From assembly GCF_020379485.1 (NCBI RefSeq), contig NC_063442.1:11805509-11869508 (forward strand): DNA of 64,000 bases, in the 5' to 3' direction. The position numbers and the translations under genes are program-made. Positions 36,949 to 49,794 of this stretch are shown piece by piece (positions within the stretch are counted from its first letter, which is position 1; each line of letters begins with the position of its first letter). The notes under the pieces were generated by a model. The model saw only the letters and a list, made by a program, of their open reading frames with translations. It had not been told where the DNA came from and searched no databases. This DNA comes from Brassica napus. Lineage: Eukaryota > Streptophyta > Magnoliopsida > Brassicales > Brassicaceae.

Positions 36949-37570
36949 TATTTTGCGTTTATAGTTAATTTAATTTTTCAAAGTAGTTTAATAATCTTAC
37001 GCATATGTACAATTTTAAAATGTATATTCCATAATATATATAAAAACTTAGGTTTGCTTCAGAAAATAGGGTGGACTAATTTAAAAATAAGATAAATTTC
37101 TTCTGAAATAAAAAAATGTTTATAACAAATTCGAAAGATTTTTAATCTGTGGTTATAATCCTTTTCTTTTAGTTAAGAAAACATTCTTGAACTTTCCTGA
37201 TTTAGTAATTTTTTCACCAAGATCAAAATTTTTGAATTAAGATAGTATAAGCTGCATTGTCTACATAGATATAAAATTTTAAGAAAATAAAAAGCTTCTT
37301 TATAGAAAAATGATTATCGAGTGTCAGATAAAAATCGAGGACTATTGTGCCACCAGTTCAAATAGTCCCTGCAAGATTTTGTGAACTAGTTTCTTCTAAT
37401 TGTATGCGACTGCTACAATGGACTAGGCACTATGTATTATATTACGGCTTTCTGTATTATTTTAAGAAGCGTAAACTATACACCCATTTAAATGAGCAAA
37501 CGATATGGACATTATTGTGTATCAATATTCTTTATGTAGAATGTACACATGTATGAAATGTTGTATACAT

Positions 37571-37654
37571 TTAACCTTATCTCAGTTGGTAGAGCAGAAA
37601 CTGTAGTCGTTGCAGAATATCCTTAGGTCACTCGTTCGGATCCGGAACGTTTGA
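37571..37654 (+). pseudogene. tRNA-Tyr, strongly decayed
   Basis: Starts TTAACCTTATCTCAG in place of CCGACCTTAGCTCAG, the GCGGAGGAC segment is reduced to GCAGAAAC, and the T arm and acceptor end (TTCGGATCCGGAACGTTTGA) no longer pair. Confidence 0.8.
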
Positions 37655-38302
37655 AATGTTTTAGTCAAGACTTTTTCATTTTTATTTTGACATTATTTTT
37701 CAGAAAACTGAATTTTGTAATTATACCATAAATTATGCAGCTCAATTCCATCATTTTGGTGTCTTACTTTTCAATACTGAATGTGCTAAAGTGAACATTC
37801 AAAAGTAATGTCTTAGAGTAGCCTATTATCTATATTCAAACACGAAACATTTAGTACAAAATGAATATGTCAAAGGTAAATAAAATTCAATTTGGAAGAT
37901 TGTTGCATGTGCCTATCAGTTTTCAATGTTCTCTTAAGGGTAGTGGAAGTTCTCTGCCATTTTCATGCATGAACTTATATTTTCATTTAAAATAATATAA
38001 TCAATCATGCGTATCCTAAATATTATTTATATCATTATACTTAAGTTGGACACATAATTTTTTTTTTTTAATTTGTAATCAACTGGAATAAAAAAACAAA
38101 ATCTAGCAAAAAATAATAATGTTTGGAAATATGTAGAGTTTGGAGGTTTAGATGATTAATTTTTGGACTATTGATACATTCTTCTGTTGGTAAAATTTTA
38201 AAATATCCTTTACACTCGTCTACTTCTCCGAAAAATTAACAACAGTGATTTAGAGTATTATGTTTTACTCTATAATAGAACAATGATCCAGTTAATTATT
38301 AA

Positions 38303-38384
38303 GTGGACTAGCCTGAGTGGTTATCAGGCATGACTAGAAATCATGTTGGCTTTGCCCGTACAGGTTCGAATCCTGCTGTTCACG
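38303..38384 (+). pseudogene. tRNA-Ser(AGA), probably non-functional
   Basis: The anticodon is kept. T7 opposes T66 in the acceptor stem, and changes occur in the D stem (GCCTGAG), D arm (ATCAGGC), variable arm (GTTGGC) and T-stem side (CTGCTG). Confidence 0.7.
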
Positions 38385-38593
38385 CTTTTGAGAAACCGGG
38401 ATTTTAGAAATATGACTATTTTGTTATTTTTTTCTAATGATAGTTTAATTTTTACACATAGGTAAATTAGGAAATGTTACAAAACAGTTCAAGACACAAA
38501 TAATTAATAATTTGTTTTTGTGTTTTTCCTATTATACTCGAAAAAGTATTAGCCAAACAAGCATGTCCTTATCTAATATACCTTATTACAATG

Positions 38594-38660
38594 CCGACTT
38601 AAGCTCAGTTGGTAGAGCGGAGGGCTGTATTTTAAGCAGAAATTACTTAGATCACAACTA
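38594..38660 (+). pseudogene. tRNA-Tyr-like pseudogene, T arm missing
   Basis: This copy keeps GAGCGGAGGGCTGTA, closer to true tRNA-Tyr than the later units (GAGCTGGGGGCTGTA). It therefore reflects an older state of the locus, yet the T arm is already gone. Confidence 0.8.
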
Positions 38661-39277
38661 TTTTTCTTTTATAGTTAATTTTCAAAAAGTTTAATAATAT
38701 TACACATATGTACAATCAAATAATGTATATACTGTAATAGGAGTTTATAAACAAATTAGGTTTGTTTCAGAAAATAGGGTGAACTGATTTAAAAATAATT
38801 ATAACTTTCTTTTATAAATAAACAATGTTTATAACAAATTATAAAGATTTATAACCTGTGGTTATTATCCTTTTCTTTTAGTTAAGGAAAATTTCTCGAA
38901 CTTTCTTGATTTAGTAATTTTTTTCTCCAAGATCAACAATTTTGAATGAACATAGTATAAGCTACATTGTCTATGTATATATAAAAATCTAAGAAAATAA
39001 AAAGCTTCTTTAGAAAAATGATTCTCGAGTGTCAGATAAAAATCGAGGACTATTGTACCGCCAGTTCAAATAGTCCCCGCAAGATTTTGTGAATTAGTTC
39101 ATCTAATTGTTTGCTACTGGTACAATGGACGGGGAAGTATTTATTATATTATGGCTTTCTTTTTTATTTTCCTAAGCATAAACTATATAATTATTTAAAT
39201 GAGCAAACAATGTGGACATTAGTGTGTATCAATAATCTATATGTTGACTGTAGATATGTATGAAATGTTTTATACAT

Positions 39278-39362
39278 CCGACCTTAGCTCAGTTGGTAGA
39301 GCGGAGGACTGTAGTAGTTGCAGAATATCCTTAGGTCACTGGTTCGAATCCGGTAGGTCGGA
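39278..39362 (+). tRNA. tRNA-Tyr(GTA), intron-containing
   Basis: The leftmost copy with the full consensus: acceptor CCGACCT/AGGTCGG, GTA anticodon, intron TAGTTGCAGAAT at bases 38-49, T arm ACTGG-TTCGAAT-CCGGT, A discriminator and a TTTT terminator ten bases on. The mature length is 73 before CCA addition. Confidence 0.93.
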
Positions 39363-40084
39363 AATGTTTTAGTCAAGAATTTTTCATTTTGATTTTGACA
39401 TTATTTGTCAGAAAACTGAATTGTGTAATTATACCATAAATTGAACGTTATGCAGCTAAATTTCTTATTTCTGGTGTAATTTTTTTCCAATAATGAATGT
39501 GCTAAACTGAACATTAAAAAGAAATTTCTAAGAGTTAGCCTATTATCTAAATTCAGACACGAAAATTATAGTACAAAATGAATATGTAAAATGTAAATAA
39601 AATTCAATTTGGAAGATTGTTGCATGTGCCAATAAGTTTTTAATGTTATCTTAAGGGTAGTGGAAGTTCTCTGCCATTTTCTTGCATGAACTTATCTTTT
39701 CATTTTAATTAACATAATCAATCATGCTATCCTAAATATTATTTCTACCATTTTACTTAAGTTGGAGATAGTAATTGTTTTTAATTTGTATTTAACTGGA
39801 ATAAAAAAACATATATTAAAAAATATTAATGTTTGGAAATATGTAGAGTTTGGAGGTTTAGATAATAAATTTTTGTAATATTGATACATTCTTTTGTTGG
39901 TCAATTTAAAAAATCCTTTAATTACAATTGTGTACTTCTCCCAAAAAATCAACAATAATAATTGAGAGTGTTATGTAGATTAATCTACAATAGAACCATG
40001 TTTCAGTTAATTATTAATATGTACATTATTTTGTATCAATAATCTATATGTAGAATGTAGACATGTATGAAATGTTGTATACAT

Positions 40085-40169
40085 CCGATCTTAGCTCAGT
40101 TGGTAGAGCGGAGGACTGTAGTAGTTACAAAATATCCTTAGGTCACTGGTTCGAATCCGGTAGGTCGGA
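40085..40169 (+). tRNA. tRNA-Tyr(GTA), in a shortened unit
   Basis: C5 is T, giving a tolerated T-G pair, and the intron reads TAGTTACAAAAT. The unit has lost Ser, pseudo-Tyr and intervening spacer by a join at about 40018, so two Tyr genes follow each other 807 bases apart. Confidence 0.85.
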
Positions 40170-40770
40170 AATGTTTTAGTCAAGACTTTTTCATTTTGAT
40201 TTTGACGTTATGTGTCAGAAAACTGAATTGTGTAATTATGCCAAAAATTGTACGTTATGCAGCTAAATATCATCTTTTTGGTGTCTTATTTTTTTTCAAT
40301 ACTGAATGTGCTAATGTGAACATTAAAAAGTAATTTCTAAGGTTAGTCTATTATCTATATTGAAACACTAAAACTATAATACAAACTGAATATGCAAAAT
40401 GTAAATAAAATTCAATTTGGAAGATTGTCGCATGTGCCAATCAGTTTTTAATGTTGTCTTAAGTGGAAGTTCTCCGCCATTTTCTTGCATGAACTTGTCT
40501 TTTAATTTTTATTAATATAATAAATCATGCTATCCTAAATATTATTTCTATCATTTTACTTAAGTTGGAGATAGAAATATGTATTATTTCTAGCAAAAAA
40601 TATTAATGTTTTAAAATATGTAGAGTTTGGATGTTTAAATAATAAAATTTTGGACTATTGATACATTCTTCTGTTGGTAAAATTTTAGAATATCCTTTAA
40701 ATACAATCATCTACTTCTCCCGAAAAAATCAATAATAATGATTGAGAGTGTCATGTAGATTAATCTACAA

Positions 40771-42108
40771 CTAGACTTTGATCCGCGCAGGCGCGCGGGT
40801 GTATATTTGAGGAAAATATGTTTATATTTGTTTTTAATGTAACTATTAGGGTTTGGCAAAATGAATCCGAGGAACAGAACCGATGCCGATCCAAAAATAT
40901 AGTACCAAACCCGAACATAAATTGATTAAATATTTGAATTATTCAAATTTTGTTATTTAGAGAACATAATCTGATCTGAACCAATGTATTCGGGTACCCG
41001 AATTTATCTAAAAATAAATTTATATACTTATATATATTAATTATTTTTAGATTTAACGTATATAAAACATCAAGAATGATACTTTAAATTTGGTTTAAAT
41101 ACTTGATAATATATATAGATAGTCAAAAGTAAATATCTGAAATAGTTAAAACATACTCAAATCACGAAAAATACTTAAAATAATTATAGATTCCGTATCC
41201 AAAATTTAAATCAAGCCAATTGATATGTTATGCTTAGGTATTCTGACATATGTTATTCAAATTTATAGGTAATATATTATTTTATTTATAGATTTTGAGA
41301 ATTTAAATATAATGATTCAAAACTTTAAAAATAATTTAAATGGGTTATCCAAACCCGAACCAAACCCGCAAAGATCCGAATCGAGCTCAAACCAAAATTT
41401 AGAAACATCCTAATAGGACTGAAATCTTTGACCCCGAAAAACGAAAACGCAAACCGATCAGAACCAAACCCGTATGGGTACCCGAAAGCTCATCTCTAGT
41501 CATTATTATATATTGTATATTGTCATCATATAATTAATCATATTTTATACGTATCATCATATAAGTAATCATATAATTAATAGTATTTTATACGTACCAT
41601 CATATAAATAATTACATATATTATATTCTTAAAACTTAATATGAAATATAAAAACCATAATTTGAGTTGGTATTTCAAATTGGGCTTTGTATTGTATTTT
41701 TCTTATATATATTGACAATATTTTTTATAATGGTTATTGAAAAATAGTTTAGTAAAAATCCATTTTTGAATATATGTATATTTTTGAATCAATTTTTGAT
41801 ATAAATCAACTTTGAATTATTATTTTGATTTAAAATATGTATATAAAGTTTAAATTTTGTTTTATGGTTAGTTTAGAAAAAAAAAATTTTAGGCAATTAG
41901 ATTGATCCATTTTCGTATATTTTAAAACTGGTCCAGATAGATAGTTTCTTATAATATGATAGGCTTTCAATTTTTATTAAAAACATAAGCCCATTACTTT
42001 TTTTTTATAATACTACTATCCTTGTTTCCAAACAAATTTTGTTTTTAAAAGACTACAATCCATATTTCCAAACATTCCAATTTTGTACTTGAGTTTTAAT
42101 AATATAGA
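40771..42108 (-). mobile_element. Helitron (minus strand) inserted in the tRNA array, 1338 bp
   Basis: On the minus strand: TCTATATTATTAAAACTCAAG at the 5' end, then at the 3' end a CCGCGCGCCTGCGCGG hairpin, ATCAAAGTCTAG and T. Other units carry the uninterrupted target CTACAA|TGGAAC, and here the two halves flank the element exactly, with no target duplication. A hAT-like element lies inside. This is the best-defined Helitron in the window because the empty sites are next to it. Confidence 0.95.
40847..41498. mobile_element. hAT-like non-autonomous element inside the Helitron
   Basis: Left end TAGGGTTTGGCAAAATGAA, right end ...AAAGCTCATCTCTA (complement TAGAGATGAGC). Flanks GTAACTAT and GTCATTAT match at 6 of 8 bases. 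CCCGAA words and the GAAATCTTTGACCCCGAAAA phrase are shared with the repeat at 1.07-1.6 kb. Confidence 0.6.
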
Positions 42109-42136
42109 TGGAACAATGTTTCAGTTAATTATTAAA

Positions 42137-42203
42137 GTGGACGTCCGGCATGACTAGAAATCATGTGGGCTTTCCCGCGCAGGTTCGAATCTTGCCATTC
42201 ACG
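42137..42203 (+). pseudogene. tRNA-Ser, D arm deleted
   Basis: Fifteen bases shorter than the others: the segment GCCGGAGTGGTTAT is lost and a G is missing from the variable arm. The A box is destroyed while the B box stays intact. It lies just right of the Helitron. Confidence 0.9.
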
Positions 42204-42415
42204 CTTTTGAGAAACATTTTTTTTTAAAAGAAAATACCACTATTTTGTAATTATTTTTCTTATGATAGTTTACTTATTACATTTAGGTAAATTAAAAATG
42301 TTACAAAACAGTTCGAGATACAAATAACTAACTATCATTTTTATGTTCTTCCTATTATACTCAAAAAGGATTAACCAAACAAGCAAGTCCTTATCTAATC
42401 TATCTTATTACAATC

Positions 42416-42483
42416 CCGACTTTAGCTCAATCGGTAGAGCTGGGGGGCTGTATTTTTAGCAGAAATTCCTTAGGTTGCAACTG
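42416..42483 (+). pseudogene. tRNA-Tyr-like pseudogene, T arm missing
   Basis: The first copy with GAGCTGGGGGGCTGTA (six G). The D loop reads CAATCGG. GGTTGCAACTG replaces the T-arm region. Confidence 0.85.
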
Positions 42484-43112
42484 TTTTGCTTTTATAGTTA
42501 ATTTTATTTTTTTCAGAGTATTTTAATAATATTACGCATATGTACATGTCTTATAATGTATCTTCCGTAATAGGACTATATAAGAAAATTAGGTTTGTTT
42601 CAGAAAATTAGGTGGACTGACTTAAATATAATTACAATTTTCTTTTAAAATTAAAAAATGTCTATAAAAAAATTAGAAAGATTTTTAATCTGTAGTTTTA
42701 ATCCCTTTTTTTAGTTAAGGAAAATTTATCGAACTTTCTTGATTTACCAATATTTTTCTCCAAGATCAAAAATTTTGAATGAACTTAGTATAAGTTACAT
42801 TGTCTATGTTTATATAAAAATTGAAGAAATAAAAAGCTTCTTTATAGAAAAATGATTATCGAGTATCAGATAAAAATCGAGGACTATTGAACCACCAGTT
42901 TAAATTGTCCCCGCAATATTTTGTGAATTAGTTTCTTCTAATTGTTTGCTACTGCTACAATGGACTGGGAAATATGTATTATATTATGGCTTGTTTTTTT
43001 ATTTTCTTATGCATAAACTATATAACTATTTAAATGAGCAAACAATATGTACATAATTGTGTATCAATAATCTATATGTAGAATGTAGACATGTATGAAA
43101 TGTTGTATACAT

Positions 43113-43197
43113 CCGACCTTAGCTCAGTTGGTAGAGCGGAGGACTGTAGTAGTTGCAGAATATCCTTAGGTCACTGGTTCGAATCCGGTAGGTCGGA
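43113..43197 (+). tRNA. tRNA-Tyr(GTA), intron-containing
   Basis: Consensus sequence throughout. The following spacer is short (336 bases to the next Ser) because about 330 bases are deleted at about 43474. Confidence 0.93.
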
Positions 43198-43532
43198 AAT
43201 GTTTTAGTCAAGACTTTTCCATTTTGATTTTGACGTTATGTGTCAGAAAACTGAATTGTGTAATTATGCCAAAAATTGTACGTTATGCAGCTAAATATCA
43301 TCTTTTAGGTGTCTTATTTTTTCTCAATACTGAATCTGCTAAACTGAACATTAAAAAGTAATTTCTAAGAGTAAGCCTATTATCTATATTCAAACACGAA
43401 AACTATAACACAAAATGAATATTTAAAATGTAAATAAAATTTAATTTGGAAGATTGTCGCATGTGCCAATCAGTTTTGAGAGTGTCATGTAGATTAATCT
43501 ACAATGGAACAATGTTTCAGTTAATTTTTAAA

Positions 43533-43614
43533 GTGGACGCGCTGGAGTGGTTATCGGGCATGACTAGAAATCATGTGGGCTTTGCCCGCGCAGGTTCGAA
43601 TCCTGCCGTTCACG
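43533..43614 (+). tRNA. tRNA-Ser(AGA)
   Basis: 82 bases; acceptor GTGGACG/CGTTCAC, anticodon stem CATGA/TCATG, T arm GCAGG-TTCGAAT-CCTGC. C replaces the normally invariant T8, and C11 is T (T-G pair), so folding may be weaker. Confidence 0.8.
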
Positions 43615-43826
43615 CTTTTGAGAAACTGTTTTTTTTTAAAGAAAATACCACTATTTTGTAATTATTTTTCTTATGATAGTTTACTTATTACATTTAGGTA
43701 AATTAAAAATGTTACAAAACAGTTCGAGATACAAATAACTAACTATCATTTTTATGTTCTTCCTATTATACTTAAAAAGGATTAACCAAACAAGCATGTC
43801 CTTATCTAATCTATCTTATTGCAATC

Positions 43827-43893
43827 CCGACTTTAGCTCAGTCGGTAGAGCTGGGGGCTGTATTTTTAGCAGAAATTCCTTAGGTCGCAACTG
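43827..43893 (+). pseudogene. tRNA-Tyr-like pseudogene, T arm missing
   Basis: Five-G form (GAGCTGGGGGCTGTA), with GGTCGCAACTG in place of the T arm. Confidence 0.85.
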
Positions 43894-44514
43894 TTTTGCT
43901 TTTATAGTTAATTTTATTTTTTCAGAGTATTTTAATAATATGACGCATATGTACATGTCTTATAATGTATATTCCGTAATAGGACTATATAAAAAAATTA
44001 GGTTTGTTTCAGAAAATAGGGTGGACTGACTTAAATATAATTACAATTTTCTTTTAAAATTAAACAATGTTTATAAAAAAATAGAAAATTTTTAATCTGT
44101 GGTTTTAATCCCTGTTTTTAGTTAAGGAAAATTTGTCGAACTTTATTGATTTAGCAATGTTTTTCTCCAAGATCAACAATTTTGAATGAACATAGTATAA
44201 GTTACATTGTCTATGTTTATATAAAAATTGAAGAAATAAAAAGCTTCTTTATAGAAAAATGATTATCGAGTGTCAGATAAAAATCGAGGACTATTGAACC
44301 ACCAGTTTAAATTGTCCCCGCAAGATTTTGTGAATTAGTTTCTTCTAATTGTTTGCTACTGCTACAATGGACTGGGCAATATGTATTATATTATGGCTTC
44401 ATTTTTTTTTTGGCATAAACTATATAACTATTTAAATGAGCAAACAGTATGTACATTATTGTGTATCAATAATCTATATGTATAATGTAGACATGTATGA
44501 AATGTTGTATACAT

Positions 44515-44599
44515 CCGACCTTAGCTCAGTTGGTAGAGCGGAGGACTGTAGTAGTTGCAGAATATCCTTAGGTCACTGGTTCGAATCCGGTAGGTCGGA
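44515..44599 (+). tRNA. tRNA-Tyr(GTA), intron-containing
   Basis: Consensus; first member of the regularly spaced interior block (1732 bases to the next). Confidence 0.94.
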
Positions 44600-45262
44600 A
44601 ATGTTTTAGTCAAGGCGTTTTCATTTTGATTTTGACGTTATGTGTCAGAAAACTGAAATGTGTAATTATGCCAAAAATTGAACGTTATGCAGCTAAATAT
44701 CATCTTGTAGGTCTCTTATTTTTTTCAATATTGAATCTGCTAAAGTGAACATTAAAAGGTAATTTCTAAGAGTTAGCCTATTATCTATATTCAGACACGA
44801 AAACTATAACACAAAATGAATATGTAAAAGGTAATTAAAATTCAATTTGGAAGATTGTCGCATGTGCCAATCAGTTTTTAATGTTGTCTTAATGGTAGTG
44901 GAAGTTCTCTGCCATTTTCTTGCATGAACTTGTCTTTTAATTTTTATTAATATAATCAATCATGCTATCCTAAATATTATTTCTATCATTTTACTTAAGT
45001 TGGAGATAGAAATTGTTTTTAATTTGTATTCAACTGGAATAAAAACAATATCTAGCAAAACAATATTAATGTTTCGAAATATGTAGAGTTTGGATGTTTA
45101 GATAATAAATTTTTGGACTATTGATACATTCTTCTGTTGGTAATATTTTAGAATATCCTTTAAATACAATCATCTACTTCTCCCGAAAAAAATCAACAAT
45201 AATGATTGAGAGTGTCATGTAGATTAATCTACAATGGAACAATGTTTCAGTTAATTATTAAA

Positions 45263-45344
45263 GTGGACGCGCCGGAGTGGTTATCGGGCATGACTAGAAA
45301 TCATGTGGGCTTTGCCCGCGCAGGTTCGAATCCTGCCGTTCACG
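45263..45344 (+). tRNA. tRNA-Ser(AGA)
   Basis: Consensus apart from C at position 8 (GTGGACGCGCC), shared with the copy at 43533. Confidence 0.86.
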
Positions 45345-45558
45345 CTTTTGAGAAACAGTTTTTTGTTTAAAAGAAAATACCACTATTTTGTAATTATTTT
45401 TCTTATGATAGTTTACTTATTACATTTAGGTAAATTAAAAATGTTACAAAACAGTTCGGGATACAAATAACTAACTATCATTTTTATGTTCTTCCTATTA
45501 TACTTAAAAAGGATTAACCAAACAAGTATGTCCTTATCTAATCTATCTTATTGCAATC

Positions 45559-45625
45559 CCGACTTTAGCTCAGTCGGTAGAGCTGGGGGCTGTATTTTTA
45601 GCAGAAATTCCTTAGGTCGCAACTG
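45559..45625 (+). pseudogene. tRNA-Tyr-like pseudogene, T arm missing
   Basis: Same as the 43827 copy, base for base through the D arm and anticodon region. Confidence 0.85.
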
Positions 45626-46246
45626 TTTTGCTTTTATAGTTAATTTTATTTTTTCAGAGTATTTTAATAATATTACGCATATGTACATGTCTTATAATGT
45701 ATATTCCGTAATAGGACTATATAAAAAAATTAGGTTTGTTTCAGAAAATAGGGTGGACTGACTTAAATATAATTACAATTTTCTTTTAAAATTAAACAAT
45801 GTTTATAAAAAATTAGAAAATTTTTAATCTGTGGTTTTAATCCCTTTTTTTAGTTAAGGAAAATATGTCGAACTTTATTGATTTAGCAATGTTTTTCTCC
45901 AAGATCAACAATTTTGAATGAACATAGTATAAGTTACATTGTCTATGTTTATATAAAAATTGAAGAAATAAAAAGCTTCTTTATAGAAAAATGATTATCG
46001 AGTGTCAGATAAAAATCGAGGACTATTGAACCACCAGTTTAAATTGCCCCCGCAAGATTTTGTGAATTAGTTTCTTCTAATTGTTTGCTACTGCTACAAT
46101 GGACTGGGCAATATGTATTATATTATGGCTTCATTTTTTTTTTGGCATAAACTATATAACTATTTAAATGAGCAAACAATATGTACATTATTGTGTATCA
46201 ATAATCTATATGTATAATGTAGACATGTATGAAATGTTGTATACAT

Positions 46247-46331
46247 CCGACCTTAGCTCAGTTGGAAGAGCGGAGGACTGTAGTAGTTGCAGAATATCCT
46301 TAGGTCACTGGTTCGAATCCGGTAGGTTGGA
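46247..46331 (+). tRNA. tRNA-Tyr(GTA), variant
   Basis: Two changes: GGTAGA to GGAAGA in the D loop, and AGGTCGG to AGGTTGG, which turns the G3-C70 pair into G-T. Possibly still functional. Confidence 0.85.
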
Positions 46332-46993
46332 AATGTTTTAGTCAAGGTGTTTTCATTTTGATTTTGACGTTATGTGTCAGAAAACTGAATTGTGTAATTA
46401 TGCCAAAAATTGAACGTTATGCAGCTAAATATCATCTTTAGGTCTCTTATTTTTTTCAATACTGAATGTGCTAAAGTGAACATTAAAAGGTAATTTCTAA
46501 GAGTTAGCCTATTATCTATATTCAGACACGAAAACTATAACACAAAATGAATATGTAAAAGGTAATTAAAATTCAATTTGGAAGATTGTCGCATGTGCCA
46601 ATCAGTTTTTAATGTTGTCTTAATGGTAGTGGAAGTTCTCTGCCATTTTCTTGCATGAACTTGTCTTTTAATTTTTATTAATATAATCAATCATGCTATC
46701 CTAAATATTATTTCTATCATTTTACTTAAGTTGGAGATAGAAATTGTTTTTAATTTGTATTCAACTGGAATAAAAACAATATCTAGCAAAACAATATTAA
46801 TGTTTCGAAATATGTAGAGTTTGGATGTTTAGATAATAAATTTTTGGACTATTGATACATTCTTCTGTTGGTAATATTTTAGAATATCCTTTAAATACAA
46901 TCATCTACTTCTCCCGAAAAAAATCAACAATAATGATTGAGAGTGTCATGTAGATTAATCTACAATGGAACAATGTTTCAGTTAATTATTAAA

Positions 46994-47075
46994 GTGGACG
47001 TGCCGGAGTGGTTATCGGGCATGACTAGAAATCATGTGGGCTTTGCCCGCGCAGGTTCGAATCCTGCCGTTCACG
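46994..47075 (+). tRNA. tRNA-Ser(AGA)
   Basis: Full consensus with T8 restored. A TTTT terminator follows at once (CGCTTTTGAG). Confidence 0.93.
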
Positions 47076-47288
47076 CTTTTGAGAAACAGTTTTTGTTTAA
47101 AAGAAAATACCACTATTTTGTAATTATTTTTCTTATGATAGTTTACTTATTACATTTAGGTAAATTAAAAATGTTACAAAACAGTTCGAGATACAAATAA
47201 CTAACTATCATTTTTATGTTCTTCCTATTATACTTAAAAAGGATTAACCAAACAAGCATGTCCTTATCTAATCAATCTTATTACAATC

Positions 47289-47355
47289 CCGACTTTAGCT
47301 CAGTCGGTAGAGCTGGTGGCTGTATTTTTAGCAGAAATTCCTTAGGTCGCAACTG
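47289..47355 (+). pseudogene. tRNA-Tyr-like pseudogene, T arm missing
   Basis: Variant GAGCTGGTGGCTGTA, shared only with the next copy at 49021. Confidence 0.85.
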
Positions 47356-47977
47356 TTTTGCTTTTATAGTTAATTTAATTTTTTCAGAGTATTTTAATAA
47401 TATGACGCATATGTACATGTCTTATAATGTATATTCCGTAATAGGACTATATAAAAAAATTAGGTTTGTTTCAGAAAATAGGGTGGACTGACTTAAATAT
47501 AATTACAATTTTCTTTTAAAATTAAACAATGTTTATAAAAAATTAGAAAATTTTTAATCTGTGGTTTTAATCCCTGTTTTTAGTTAAGGAAAATATGTCG
47601 AACTTTATTGATTTAGCAATGTTTTTCTCCAAGATCAACAATTTTGAATGAACATAGTATAAGTTACATTGTCTATGTTTATATAAAAATTGAAGAAATA
47701 AAAAGCTTCTTTATAGAAAAATGATTATCGAGTGTCAGATAAAAATCGAGGACTATTGAACCACCAGTTTAAATTGTCCCCGCAAGATTTTGTGAATTAG
47801 TTTCTTCTAATTGTTTGCTACTGCTACAATGGACTGGGCAATATGTATTATATTATGGCTTCATTTTTTTTTTTGGCATAAACTATATAACTATTTAAAT
47901 GAGCAAACAATATGTACATTATTGTGTATCAATAATCTATATGTTTAATGTAGACATGTATGAAATGTTGTATACAT

Positions 47978-48062
47978 CCGACCTTAGCTCAGTTGGTAGA
48001 GCGGAGGACTGTAGTAGTTGCAGAATATCCTTAGGTCACTGGTTCGAATCCGGTAGGTCGGA
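47978..48062 (+). tRNA. tRNA-Tyr(GTA), intron-containing
   Basis: Consensus; the 5' flank reads TATGTTTAATG where neighbours have TATGTATAATG. Confidence 0.94.
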
Positions 48063-48725
48063 AATGTTTTAGTCAAGGCGTTTTCATTTTGATTTTGACG
48101 TTATGTGTCAGAAAACTGAATTGTGTAATTATGCCAAAAATTGAACGTTATGCAGCTAAATATCATCTTGTAGGTCCCTTATTTTTTTCAATATTGAATC
48201 TGCTAAAGTGAACATTAAAAGGTAATTTCTAAGAGTTAGCCTATTATCTATATTCAGACACGAAAACTATAACACAAAATGAACATGTAAAAGGTAATTA
48301 AAATTCAATTTGGAAGATTGTCGCATGTGCCAATCAGTTTTTAATGTTGTCTTAAGGGTAGTGGAAGTTCTCTGCCATTTTCTTGCATGAACTTGTCTTT
48401 TAATTTTTATTAATATAATCAATCATGCTATCCTAAATATTATTTCTATCATTTTACTTAAGTTGGAGATAGAAATTGTTTTTAATTTGTATTCAACTGG
48501 AATAAAAACAATATCTAGCAAAACAATATTAATGTTTCGAAATATGTAGAGTTTGGATGTTTAGATAATAAATTTTTGGACTATTGATACATTCTTCTGT
48601 TGGTAATATTTTAGAATATCCTTTAAATACAATCATCTACTTCTCCCGAAAAAAATCAACAATAATGATTGAGAGTGTCATGTAGATTAATCTACAATGG
48701 AACAATGTTTCAGTTAATTATTAAA

Positions 48726-48807
48726 GTGGACGTGCCGGAGTGGTTATCGGGCATGACTAGAAATCATGTGGGCTTTGCCCGCGCAGGTTCGAATCCTGCC
48801 GTTCACG
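48726..48807 (+). tRNA. tRNA-Ser(AGA)
   Basis: Consensus; downstream flank GAGAAACTG. Confidence 0.93.
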
Positions 48808-49020
48808 CTTTTGAGAAACTGTTTTTGTTTAAAAGAAAATACCACTATTTTGTAATTATTTTTCTTATGATAGTTTACTTATTACATTTAGGTAAATTAA
48901 AAATGTTACAAAACAGTTTGAGATACAAATAACTAACTATCATTTTTATGTTCTTCCTATTATACTTAAAAAGGATTAACCAAACAAGCATGTCCTTATC
49001 TAATCTATCTTATTGCAATC

Positions 49021-49087
49021 CCGACTTTAGCTCAGTCGGTAGAGCTGGTGGCTGTATTTTTAGCAGAAATTCCTTAGGTCGCAACTG
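49021..49087 (+). pseudogene. tRNA-Tyr-like pseudogene, T arm missing
   Basis: Carries the GGTGG variant of the 47289 copy, a mark of recent unit duplication or conversion. Confidence 0.85.
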
Positions 49088-49709
49088 TTTTGCTTTTATA
49101 GTTAATTTTATTTTTTCAGTGTATTTTAATAATATTACGCATATGTACATGTCTTATAATGTATATTCCGTAATAGGACTATATAAAAAAATTAGGTTTG
49201 TTTCAGAAAATAGGGTGGACTGACTTAAATATAATTATAATTTTCTTTTAAAATTAAACAATGTTTATAAAAAAATAGAAAATTTTTAATCTGTGGTTTT
49301 AATCCCTGTTTTTAGTTAAGGAAAATTTCTCGAACTTTCTTGATTTAGCAATATTTTTCTCCAAGATCAACAATTTTGAATGAACATAGTATAAGTTACA
49401 TTGTCTATGTTTATATAAAAATTGAAGAAATAAAAAGCTTCTTTATAGAAAAATGATTATCGAGTGTCAGATAAAAATCGAGGACTATTGAACCACCAGT
49501 TTAAATTGTCCCCGCAAGATTTTGTGAATTAGTTTCTTCTAATTGTTTGCTACTGCTACAATGGACTGGGCAATATGTATTATATTATGGCTTCATTTTT
49601 TATTTTGGCATAAACTATATAACTATTTAAATGAGCAAACAATATGTACATTATTGTGTATCAATAATCTATATGTATAATGTAGACATGTATGAAATGT
49701 TGTATACAT

Positions 49710-49794
49710 CCGACCTTAGCTCAGTTGGTAGAGCGGAGGACTGTAGTAGTTGCAGAATATCCTTAGGTCACTGGTTCGAATCCGGTAGGTCGGA
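49710..49794 (+). tRNA. tRNA-Tyr(GTA), intron-containing
   Basis: Consensus across all 85 bases. Confidence 0.94.
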
